A DNA stretch of 9,540 nucleotides from an uncultured Clostridia bacterium (GTDB lineage: Bacteria > Bacillota > Clostridia > Oscillospirales > Acutalibacteraceae), in contig CANQIG010000057.1 in NCBI GenBank assembly GCA_947623765.1, positions 1 through 9,540 on the forward strand, in the 5' to 3' direction. Shown here one piece after another: positions 1 through 5,971 of this stretch. Below the pieces are notes generated by a model that did not search any database, had not been told where the DNA came from, and was given only the letters and a program-made list of their open reading frames with translations. Every line of letters begins with the position of its first letter. Positions within the stretch are counted from its first letter, which is position 1. Made by a program: the position numbers and the translations under genes.

Positions 1-660
1 GATCGGCGGGATGTACTCGCCCTTATAGCGCAGATCGCCGTAGGGGTTGTCCTCGAGGATGAGAACGCCGTACTGCTTCGCGAGGGCGTAGACCTTCTCG
101 CGCTTCTCCCGGCTCATCGTGATGCCCGACGGGTTCTGGAAGTTCGGGATGGTGTAGAGGAACTTCGCCTTTTTCTCGGTCTTCAGCGCGTTTTCAAACG
201 ATTCGATGTTCATGCCGTCCGGGTCCATCGGGACGCCGGCGAGCTTCGCCTTGTAGGAGCGGAAGTCGTTCAGCGAGCCGATGAAGCTCGGGGCCTCGCA
301 GAGGACCGTCTCGCCCTCCTCGAGGACGGACTTCGTGAACAGGTCCATGACCTGCTGCGCGCCGCTCGTGATGAGGATGTCGTCGAAGTCCCGGCCGACG
401 TTGTGCGTCTTTTTGAGGTACTCCATGAGGTGCGCGCGCAGCGGGCCGTAGCCCTCCGTCGTGCTGTACTGCAGCGCGAGGATCGGCTCTTCGCGCAGGA
501 GCTTTTCGGAGATCTTCGCGAGCGTTTCGCTCGGGAACGCCTCCGGCGCGGGGTTCCCCGCAGAAAGCGAGATATACGACGGGTCCGCTGCGTATTTGAA
601 GATCTCCCGGATCGCCGAGGGCTTGAGCGCGAGGACACGCTCTGCAAATCTGTACTCCAT
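1..660 (-). CDS. PLP-dependent aminotransferase, class I/II (2-aminoadipate/MocR-like), 3' part outside window
   Basis: The gene reads leftward from ATG at 660 and runs off the window edge, so 220 N-terminal residues are visible. Family hallmarks are LSAGNPAPEAFPSE near the N-terminus, LQYSTTEGYGPLR, the cofactor-phosphate region TSGAQQ (98-103), PNFQNPSG (173-180, with the cofactor-contacting Asn at 176) and DNPYGDLRY (204-212, Asp204 and Tyr207 expected to contact the pyridine ring). This pattern is typical of fold-type I aminotransferases related to LysN and the catalytic half of MocR regulators. No helix-turn-helix precedes it, so it is a free-standing enzyme. The Schiff-base lysine would lie beyond the window. 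The start is supported by AGAAAGG about 9 nt upstream. It should transfer an amino group from an amino acid to a 2-oxo acid in the cytoplasm. The substrate cannot be read from this part; aromatic, branched or aminoadipate-type substrates are all possible. A T-box leader lies directly upstream, so expression should respond to an uncharged tRNA. Confidence 0.9.
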   Translation of the reverse strand, partial: MEYRFAERVLALKPSAIREIFKYAADPSYISLSAGNPAPEAFPSETLAKISEKLLREEPILALQYSTTEGYGPLRAHLMEYLKKTHNVGRDFDDILITSGAQQVMDLFTKSVLEEGETVLCEAPSFIGSLNDFRSYKAKLAGVPMDPDGMNIESFENALKTEKKAKFLYTIPNFQNPSGITMSREKREKVYALAKQYGVLILEDNPYGDLRYKGEYIPPI

Positions 661-691
661 TTTTGTTACCAACCTTTCTAAAATTATGCCC

Positions 692-728
692 GAAAAACAA
701 AATCCCCCGTCCCGCACAGGGACAGGGG
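692..728 (-). terminator. Regulated intrinsic terminator of the T-box leader
   Basis: On the minus strand CCCCTGTCCC (728-719) pairs with GGGACGGGGG (713-704). This is a 10-bp stem with one G-U wobble and a 5-nt loop, followed by ATTTTGTTTTT. It lies just after the T-box core and before the ribosome-binding site of the aminotransferase. This is the standard position of the alternative terminator that forms when the tRNA is charged. Confidence 0.9.
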
Positions 729-982
729 CGAAGGCTCCTGCGGTACCACCCGGTTTGGAGGGCGGCGGCCCTCCCGCTCATATGCGTTAACGCCGCCGAC
801 GTCGGGCGATTGTCCCGCCCGCCCTTCGGGGTCCCATTCACCGTGCCGCCCGCGCTCCGTCTCACCGCCCGAAGCTCTCTGTGCCGCCGCGAAACGGTTA
901 CTTCCTCCCCGTCACCGGTTTTCCCTGCGCGTCCCCTCGCCCGGACGGGCGGAAAAACACGCGCTTTTTCCATCATGATCCT
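692..982 (-). promoter_or_regulatory. T-box riboswitch leader upstream of the aminotransferase
   Basis: Read on the minus strand, the leader has the conserved T-box order. The AGTA motif at 902-899 is followed by a helix ACCGT/ACGGT. AGAGAGC, the distal stem I motif, is at 880-874. GAA at 839-837 closes the loop E side of the specifier bulge. CGGGG on the 5' side pairs with CCCCG on the 3' side to form the lower stem. The T-box core CCGGGTGGTACCGC is at 753-740 and a terminator hairpin follows. Specifier candidates are in GAATGGGA (839-832). The usual position, one base after GAA and followed by A, gives GGG (Gly, 835-833); a one-base shift gives TGG (Trp). The T-box bulge reads TGGT, which predicts a tRNA discriminator base A or, by wobble, G. 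That does not fit tRNA-Gly (U73) well, so the cognate tRNA is unresolved. Uncharged tRNA would stabilise the antiterminator and switch the gene on. Confidence 0.9.
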
Positions 983-987
983 ATACA

Positions 988-1016
988 ATTATACGGCAGG
1001 TTCCCGCCGTTGTCAA
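988..1016 (-). promoter_or_regulatory. Consensus sigma-A promoter for the T-box leader and aminotransferase
   Basis: On the minus strand TTGACA (1016-1011) and TATAAT (993-988) are both exact consensus hexamers with a 17-nt spacer. The transcript should start near 982. Such a strong constitutive promoter fits control exerted by downstream attenuation. The tandem repeat array begins immediately behind the -35 box. Confidence 0.9.
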
Positions 1017-1022
1017 GCGGTG

Positions 1023-1696
1023 GATGCGTGGCGGGCGGGAATATGCAAAAACTTTTCTCCCTGTTCCCGCGCGGTTTGGAAGGATGCGGCGCAGGAACGG
1101 TTCCTGCACCAAAAGGCTGACGGGGCTTCGCCTGTGCGCGCGGAGCGGTTTGATTTTTCCAGTGGCTCTGCGGCGGGGTTTCCGGCGCGGGCGGGCGCGG
1201 GATGCGCGGAGGGAATATGCGAAAACTTTCCGCCCTGTTCCCGCGCGGTTGGGGAGAAGCGGCGCAGGAATGGCTCCTGCACCAAAAAGTCGACGGAGCT
1301 TTTCCCGTGTGCGGCGCGTTTCGATTTTTCATGTGGCTGTGCGGCGGGGGTCCGGCGCGGACGGGCGCGGTATGCGCGGGGGGTGGGAATATGCGAAAAC
1401 TTTCCGCCTTGTTTCCGCGCGGTCTGGGGGGAAGCGGCGCAGGAACGGTTCCTGCACCAAAAGGCCGACGGGGCTTCGCCTGTGCGCGCGGAGCGGTTTG
1501 ATTTTTCCAGTGGCTCTGCGGCGGGGTTTCCGGCGCGGGCGGGCGCGGTATGCACGGCGGGTGGGGAATATGCGAAAACTTTCCGCCTTGTTCCCGCGCG
1601 GTTTGGAAGGATGCGACACCGAAACATTTCCTGCCCCCAAAAGCCGCCGAAACTTCGCCCGTGCGCGCGGCGGGTTTCGCTTTTTCCCGCGCCTTG
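1023..1696. repeat. Four tandem copies of a ~175-bp intergenic unit
   Basis: The anchor GGGAATATGC occurs at 1037, 1211, 1385 and 1564, giving periods of 174, 174 and 179 bp. Copies 1 and 3 are nearly identical for over 100 bp, from about 1088 and 1436 onward, with a single C/T difference seen. Copies 2 and 4 have diverged, and the second half of copy 4 is badly decayed. Copies 1-3 carry a palindrome GCAGGAACGGTTCCTGC (1091-1107, 1439-1455) or a degenerate form of it (1264-1280). The 5-bp length change in the last period breaks any common frame, no copy has a convincing ribosome-binding site, and the frames are open only because the DNA is so GC-rich. I see no gene here. The array fills the space between two divergent promoters. 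Its function is unknown. Confidence 0.9.
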
Positions 1697-1709
1697 GGGC
1701 TGGTATACT
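1681..1709 (+). promoter_or_regulatory. Candidate spoIIE promoter, extended -10 type
   Basis: TGGTATACT at 1701-1709 is an extended -10 element, TG-N-TATACT. The 17-nt position holds TTTTTC as a poor -35 box. A weak -35 is typical of activator-dependent promoters such as Spo0A-controlled spoIIE in Bacillus, but I found no clear 0A box nearby. Start of transcription would be near 1716, leaving a leader of about 155 nt. Confidence 0.45.
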
Positions 1710-1869
1710 CTCCTTGCGATTTGTTTTCCGGAGACGAACGCGCGAGAAAAGAGGACGGGCCGGGAGAGCGGAACGGCGCCGCGCGGCGCATGGCCTTGTG
1801 GCGCTTCGGCGCCCGGGCGGAGGGAGTCCGGCGGAAACGGCCCGCGAAAAGAAAGCAGAGGGGTATTCG
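1710..1869 (+). other. spoIIE 5' untranslated region with GC hairpins
   Basis: This stretch holds a perfect palindrome GCGCCGCGCGGCGC (1776-1789) and a 5-bp GGCGC/GCGCC stem closed by a TTCG tetraloop (1800-1813). It ends with the ribosome-binding site AGAGGGG (1857-1863), six bases before the ATG. No upstream open frame with its own ribosome-binding site was seen. The hairpins are seen in the sequence; any effect on translation is inference. Confidence 0.5.
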
Positions 1870-4185
1870 ATGGAAGAAAGAAGTTACCTTGGCGCGAGGG
1901 AGAGGTTCCGGTCGTTCGTGGAAACGCCCGCGGTGCGGCGGGCCGCGCTGCTCTTTGCGCAGTTCGCGGCGGGGTTCCTCGCGGCGCGCGGGGTGGTTTT
2001 CGGGAAGTGCGCGCCGTTTGCCGCCGCGATGGCGGCGGCCGTGCCGGGAAAGGGGATGTGGGCGGCGATCCTCGGCGGCTCGGTGGGGCATCTGTTCCCC
2101 GGGCCGGTGGACGTTCCTGCCCGGTACATCGCGGCGCTGCTCGCCGTCGGCGCGATCCGCTGGGCGCTCTCGGAGCTGAAGGCGGTCAGCGGGCACGTGC
2201 TGTTCGCGCCGATCACCGCGTTCCTGCCGCTGCTCGCGACGGGCGTGACGACGGTGCTCCTGAACGGCTCGCTCCCGAACACGGCGGCGTTCTGCGTGGC
2301 GGAATCCTTTCTCGCGGCGGGCTCCGCCTACTTTCTTCGGCGCTTCGTTCGGCTCCTCGAGACGCGCCGCGAGGCCGCCGTCTTCGACAGCGGGGATGTG
2401 GCCGCCGTCACGGTCACCGCCGCGATCCTCCTGCTCTCCGTGGAGGGCGTGGCGTTTTGGGGGATCTCCCTCGGGCGGATCCTGCTGGTCTTCGCGGTGC
2501 TCTCCGTGGCGCGGCTCGGCGGCGCTTCCGGCGGCGCGGTGGCGGGGGTGGCCGCCGGGGCCGTGCAGGGCCTCGCCACGGCGGGGCTCTCGTATCTCTC
2601 CGGTGCGTACGGCCTCGGCGGGCTGATGGCCGGGGTGTTCGCGCCGTTCGGGAAGATCGCCGTGGCGGCGGCGTTCGTCGCGGCGAACGGCGTGGCGTCG
2701 CTCCAGGTGAACAGCGCGGGGCAGGTGCTCCGCGCGGCGGCGGAGGTGGCGGCGGCCTCGATCCTCTACATGGTCCTCCCGCAGAGCAAAAAACTCGCCG
2801 CGCTCTTCGCGGTGCGGCGGGACCGGCTGCCGGGGGATTCCCTGAGGCGGAACGTGATCTTCCGGCTGCGGTATGCAGCCGACGCGATGCGCAGCGCGTC
2901 CGACGCGGTGGACGGGCTCTCCAAGCGGCTCGGCGGCGCGGCGGACGGGCTCTCGGACGTGTATAGCCGCGCGGCGGAGAAGGTCTGCGTGGGGTGCAGC
3001 CAGAGCGTTCTCTGCTGGAAAAAGAACCGGGAGGAGACGCAACGGACCTTTGCCCGGCTGAGCTACCCGCTGCGGGAGCGCGGCCGGGTGGACCGGCGCG
3101 ACTTCGACGGCGAGTTCCTCAAGCGCTGCGGGCGGTGCGCGGAGATCCGCGACGCGGTGAACGGGGAGTACCGCGAGCTCGCCGCGCGGGAGAGCGCGCG
3201 CGTGCGGGCGGAGCAGGTGCGCTCCGTCGTGGAGGAGCACTTCCGCTCGACCTCCGCGATGCTCGGGGACATGGCGGACGAGTTCGAGCAGTTCGAGCGG
3301 TTCGACGAGGAGAGCGCCGAGCTCGTGCGGGAGGTGCTGCGGCGGCTGGGCGTGTACCCGGCGGAGGTCTGCTGCCGGATCGACCGGGAGGGGCGGATGA
3401 CCGTGGAGATCAGCGCGCCGTACCGGCGGGAGGCGAAGCTCCACCGGGGCCAGCTCGCGCGGGAGGTCTCCGCCGCCTGCGGCAGGACCTTCGCGCAGCC
3501 CGAGGTCACGGCGGAGAACGGGACGCTGCGCATCCGGATGGGCCAGCGGCCGGTCTTCAGCGTGTCGCAGGGGGTGGCGCAGCGCGCGGCCCACGGCGGG
3601 ACGCTCTGCGGCGACTGCGCGCAGAGCTTCACCGACGGCAGCGGGCGGTTCTTCGCGGTGCTCTCCGACGGGATGGGCACCGGGGGACGCGCCGCCGTCG
3701 ACGGGACGATGACCGCCGGGATGGCGCATTCGCTGCTGAAGGCCGGGATCGGCTTCGACAGCGCGCTGCACATGATCAACGCGGCGATGCTCGCGAAGGG
3801 GACGGAGGAGTCCCTCGCGACGCTCGACATCGTGTGCATCGATCTTTTCACGGGGAAGACGCTGCTGCGCAAGGCCGGCGCGGCGGGCTCCGTGCTGCGC
3901 AGGCGCAAACGGACCGAATGGCTGGAGGCGAAGAGCGCGCCGGTGGGCATCCTGCCCGAGGTGCGCTTCGCGAAGAGCGAAAAGCAGATGGACGCCGGGG
4001 ACCTGCTCGTGCTCGTCTCCGACGGGGTGACGGCGGCGGGCACCGACTGGCTCTGCGACGCGGTGGAGAATTTTGCCGGGAACGACCCGCAGCTCCTCGC
4101 GGAGCAGATCGTCTCGCGCGCGGTGAAGGAGCGCGCGGACGGCCGCGAGGACGACGTCTCCGCCGTCGTGCTGCGGGTCGAATAA
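1870..4185 (+). CDS. spoIIE: Stage II sporulation protein E, PP2C-type phosphatase
   Basis: The product is 771 residues, against about 827 in Bacillus subtilis. Residues about 20-320 are a run of hydrophobic helices, the multi-pass membrane domain. A central cytoplasmic region follows, with a cysteine group at 373, 376, 382, 420 and 423. From about residue 575 comes a PP2C phosphatase domain. Its acidic metal ligands are in GDCAQS (Asp582), LSDGMGTG (Asp600), LVSDGV (Asp718) and REDDVSAVV (Asp761/762), all of which match the SpoIIE order. The known family role is to sit at the asymmetric division septum through contact with FtsZ and, in the forespore, to dephosphorylate the anti-anti-sigma factor SpoIIAA, which releases sigma-F. 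The ATG at 1870 is chosen because AGAGGGG lies six bases before it and the protein begins like its family. The frame stays open far upstream through the repeat array, but that extension is not SpoIIE-like. The stop codon touches the first terminator hairpin of the downstream array. No typical neighbour such as tilS is present. Confidence 0.95.
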   Translation: MEERSYLGARERFRSFVETPAVRRAALLFAQFAAGFLAARGVVFGKCAPFAAAMAAAVPGKGMWAAILGGSVGHLFPGPVDVPARYIAALLAVGAIRWALSELKAVSGHVLFAPITAFLPLLATGVTTVLLNGSLPNTAAFCVAESFLAAGSAYFLRRFVRLLETRREAAVFDSGDVAAVTVTAAILLLSVEGVAFWGISLGRILLVFAVLSVARLGGASGGAVAGVAAGAVQGLATAGLSYLSGAYGLGGLMAGVFAPFGKIAVAAAFVAANGVASLQVNSAGQVLRAAAEVAAASILYMVLPQSKKLAALFAVRRDRLPGDSLRRNVIFRLRYAADAMRSASDAVDGLSKRLGGAADGLSDVYSRAAEKVCVGCSQSVLCWKKNREETQRTFARLSYPLRERGRVDRRDFDGEFLKRCGRCAEIRDAVNGEYRELAARESARVRAEQVRSVVEEHFRSTSAMLGDMADEFEQFERFDEESAELVREVLRRLGVYPAEVCCRIDREGRMTVEISAPYRREAKLHRGQLAREVSAACGRTFAQPEVTAENGTLRIRMGQRPVFSVSQGVAQRAAHGGTLCGDCAQSFTDGSGRFFAVLSDGMGTGGRAAVDGTMTAGMAHSLLKAGIGFDSALHMINAAMLAKGTEESLATLDIVCIDLFTGKTLLRKAGAAGSVLRRRKRTEWLEAKSAPVGILPEVRFAKSEKQMDAGDLLVLVSDGVTAAGTDWLCDAVENFAGNDPQLLAEQIVSRAVKERADGREDDVSAVVLRVE

Positions 4186-4213
4186 AAGCCGCCTTTTCCG
4201 GAGAAAAGGCGGC
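4181..4213 (-). terminator. Terminator hairpin, outermost copy, overlapping the spoIIE stop
   Basis: GCCGCCTTTTC (4188-4198) pairs with GAAAAGGCGGC (4203-4213) over a CGGA loop. On the minus strand the stem is followed by TTTTATT, so it terminates leftward transcripts. On the plus strand it is followed by GGGAGGAGG and no T tract, so it is not a canonical terminator for spoIIE, although it could protect the 3' end of that mRNA. Confidence 0.75.
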
Positions 4214-4226
4214 GGGAGGAGGCGAT

Positions 4227-4340
4227 TCAGAGCGCGGGGGGCGCGCAGACGGGGAGCTCGAACCAGAAGGTGCTGCCGCTGCCGAGCTTGGAGGCGACGC
4301 CGTAGCGGCCGCCGTGGAGGTCGGTGCCGACCGTGGTGCG
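4227..4340 (-). pseudogene. Sensor kinase C-terminal tail, duplicated fragment A
   Basis: Read leftward, this fragment encodes DLHGGRYGVASKLGSGST followed by FWFELPVCAPPAL and a TGA stop at 4229-4227, identical in protein sequence to the end of the intact kinase. Its four base differences from the real tail are all silent: the stop codon, GCA/GCG, CCT/CCC and ACG/ACC. At its upstream edge it lacks a 33-nt segment of the parent gene, the 11 codons between GAGGTC and GGTGCCGACC on the plus strand. It has no start codon or ribosome-binding site and is a decayed tandem copy, not a gene. Confidence 0.85.
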
Positions 4341-4344
4341 GTCG

Positions 4345-4377
4345 AATAAAGGCCGCCTTTTCCGGAGAAAAGGCGGC
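4345..4377 (-). terminator. Terminator hairpin, middle copy
   Basis: The same 11-bp stem appears at 4352-4362 and 4367-4377 with a CGGA loop. On the minus strand it is followed by CTTTATT, a shorter T tract than in the copy next to the kinase. It would act as a backup terminator for leftward transcription. Confidence 0.7.
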
Positions 4378-4390
4378 GGGAGGAGGCGAT

Positions 4391-4471
4391 TTAGAGCGCG
4401 GGGGGCGCACAGACGGGGAGCTCGAACCGGAACGTGCTGCCGCTGCCGGGCTTGGAGGCGACGCCGCAGCG
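4391..4471 (-). pseudogene. Sensor kinase C-terminal tail, duplicated fragment B
   Basis: This is a shorter copy, about 27 codons, ending in TAA at 4393-4391. Unlike fragment A it carries three amino-acid changes relative to the intact kinase: Tyr to Cys and Leu to Pro in the GVASKLGSG region, and Trp to Arg in the FWFEL strand. All are transitions. These are the marks of sequence that no longer encodes protein. Its inner junction falls at GCGG-GTCG, where the next copy begins. Confidence 0.85.
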
Positions 4472-4475
4472 GTCG

Positions 4476-4507
4476 AAAAAAGCCGCCTTTTCCGGAGAAA
4501 AGGCGGC
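4476..4507 (-). terminator. Primary terminator of the two-component operon
   Basis: The 11-bp GCCGCCTTTTC/GAAAAGGCGGC stem (4482-4492 and 4497-4507) with a CGGA loop is followed on the minus strand by six T residues (4481-4476). It lies 12 nt past the kinase stop codon. It has the best T tract of the three copies and should be the main 3' end of the regulator-kinase mRNA. Confidence 0.88.
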
Positions 4508-4519
4508 GGGAGAGGCGGT

Positions 4520-5971
4520 TTAGAGCGCGGGAGGTGCGCAGACGGGGAGCTCGAACCAGAACGTGCTGCCGCTGCCGAGCTTGGAGGCGACGCCGTAGCG
4601 GCCGCCGTGGAGGTCGAGGATCTTCTGCACGATCGAGAGGCCGAGGCCGGTGCCGACCGCGCTGCGGCGGTGCTCCTTGTCGACGCGGTAATAGCGCTGC
4701 CAGATGTAGGGGAGCTGGTCCTCGGGGATGCCGGCGCCGGTATCCGTGACGCTGATGCGGACCGCGCCGTTTTCGACGGTCTGCCGGAGCGTCACCACCT
4801 TTTCCGCGCCGCTGTAATTGATCGCGTTGTTCACGAGGTTGTAGACGACCTGCGAGAGCTTGAGGCGGTCGCCGTTCACGAAGACCGCGCCGTCGTGCAG
4901 GAAGACGAAGCGGAAGTCCGCGAGCTTGTCGTAGCGCGTGAGGATGGCCTCGATCTCCGCGGTCAGATCGAAGACCTCGGGGGAGAGGTTTTGTACGCCT
5001 GCCTCGAGCTTCGAGAGGTCGAGGAGGTCCGTGACGAGCTCGGAGAGGCGGGTGGATTCGTCGATGATGACCTGCGTGTTCTCCGGGGTGTTCTCGCCGG
5101 GGAGGTCGCGCATGACCTCGGCGTAGCCGGAGATCATCGTCAGCGGGGTGCGCAGGTCGTGGGAGACGTTCGCGATGAGCTCCCGGCGCAGGTCCTCGGC
5201 CTTGCCGAGCTCGGAAGCGGCGTAGTTGAGCGTCGCGGCGAGCTCGGCGGTCTCGCGCGCGCCGGTCTCCTTAAAGCGCACGTCGTAGCGCCCCGCCGCG
5301 AGCTGCTTCGCGCTGCGGTTGATCTCCTCGAGGGGCCGCGCGAGGCGGCGCGAGAGGAAGACCGCGAGCGCGAAGGCGAGCGCGAGCATCACGAAGGTCA
5401 GCGCCCAAAGCTGGATCTTCAGCGTGTTCACGGTGGAATCGACGGGGACGACGCGGCTCGTCAGGAGGACGAGGTATTCGCCGCCGGACGGCGTGGAGAA
5501 CGTGCGCGCGTAGATGATGTTCGTCCGCTCCTCGCTGGACGCGCCGCCGATGCCGTTCGGCGCGGCAGCCTCGGAGACATTTTCCGTCAGGACGCTGCCG
5601 CCCGCCGCCTGCACCTCGAGGAACAGGCGGATGCAGCTGAACCGGTCGAAGCGGTTCAGCATATCGCCGCGGCTGTCGACGGAGAGCGCGACGTTGTTGC
5701 CGGAGGCGTCGCAGAGCAGGATGGAGACGTCCGTCTCGCGCGTGACGGCGAAGTAGTCGGACGCGGGCGCGCCGTTCTCGAAGAGTGCCTCCACGCGCTC
5801 GGAGACGCGCTTGATCTCCGCCGTCTTGATGGCGCGGTAAAACGTGTTGAGCAGGGCGATCTGGAACACCCAGAGCAGCGCGACGGTCACCGCCGTGAAG
5901 ACGCCGAAGCCGAGCAGCACCTGCGTGCGGATGCCGAAGCGCCGTTTCGGCGCGCGGGTTTCGCCGCTCAT
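4520..5971 (-). CDS. Membrane sensor histidine kinase (HAMP-HisKA-HATPase)
   Basis: The product is 483 residues. A first membrane helix lies at about 15-42, an extracytoplasmic sensor segment of roughly 140 residues follows, and a second helix is at about 185-207. Then come a HAMP linker (about 208-260), the HisKA dimerisation helix with NVSHDLRTPL (phospho-acceptor His271), and an ATPase domain with N box YNLVNNAINYS (377-387), G1 box DTGAGIP (410-416) and G2 box GTGLGL (440-445). It should autophosphorylate on His271 and pass the phosphate to the regulator encoded just upstream, whose stop codon it overlaps (ATGA). The sensor segment gave no recognisable PAS or Cache signature, so the stimulus is unknown. 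The PhoR/ResE/WalK class of HAMP kinases is the closest description. The start has little Shine-Dalgarno of its own and probably depends on translational coupling. The 3' end of this gene was duplicated twice downstream. Confidence 0.95.
   Translation of the reverse strand: MSGETRAPKRRFGIRTQVLLGFGVFTAVTVALLWVFQIALLNTFYRAIKTAEIKRVSERVEALFENGAPASDYFAVTRETDVSILLCDASGNNVALSVDSRGDMLNRFDRFSCIRLFLEVQAAGGSVLTENVSEAAAPNGIGGASSEERTNIIYARTFSTPSGGEYLVLLTSRVVPVDSTVNTLKIQLWALTFVMLALAFALAVFLSRRLARPLEEINRSAKQLAAGRYDVRFKETGARETAELAATLNYAASELGKAEDLRRELIANVSHDLRTPLTMISGYAEVMRDLPGENTPENTQVIIDESTRLSELVTDLLDLSKLEAGVQNLSPEVFDLTAEIEAILTRYDKLADFRFVFLHDGAVFVNGDRLKLSQVVYNLVNNAINYSGAEKVVTLRQTVENGAVRISVTDTGAGIPEDQLPYIWQRYYRVDKEHRRSAVGTGLGLSIVQKILDLHGGRYGVASKLGSGSTFWFELPVCAPPAL

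Larger units (their letters stand above)
4177..4611. repeat. Triplicated block: terminator plus 3' end of the sensor kinase gene
   Basis: Three direct copies begin with GTCGAA at 4177, 4341 and 4472, giving periods of 164 and 131 bp. Each contains the same 11-bp terminator hairpin, followed by a minus-strand copy of the last ~25-33 codons of the histidine kinase gene at 4520-5971. The third copy is the real gene end. The first copy also overlaps the last codons of spoIIE, and its GTCGAATAAA start recurs in the second copy. The duplicated unit therefore seems to have been captured between GCGG-GTCGAA junctions at the spoIIE 3' end and matching GCGG within the kinase gene. The copies differ in length because inner segments are missing. 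Confidence 0.92.

Noticed and set aside
194..988. Minus-strand open frame across the T-box leader and aminotransferase start
   Set aside because: It is out of frame with the recognisable aminotransferase, and its upstream part is the structured T-box RNA.
1023..1696. CRISPR array
   Set aside because: The units are about 175 bp and similar along their whole length, not short repeats separated by unique spacers. No cas gene is present.
1024..1869. Continuous plus-strand open frame running from the repeat array into spoIIE, giving a 1053-residue protein
   Set aside because: The translated extension is arginine-rich repeat sequence unlike SpoIIE. A good ribosome-binding site sits before 1870, and a candidate promoter lies inside the extension. 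Openness is due to GC content.
4181..4213. Bidirectional terminator serving spoIIE as well
   Set aside because: The plus-strand side lacks a T tract after the stem, so only the leftward direction is supported.
973..4410. 1145-residue open frame on the minus strand opposite spoIIE
   Set aside because: It is low-complexity Arg/Pro/His-rich shadow translation of a clear gene on the other strand, with no domain pattern.
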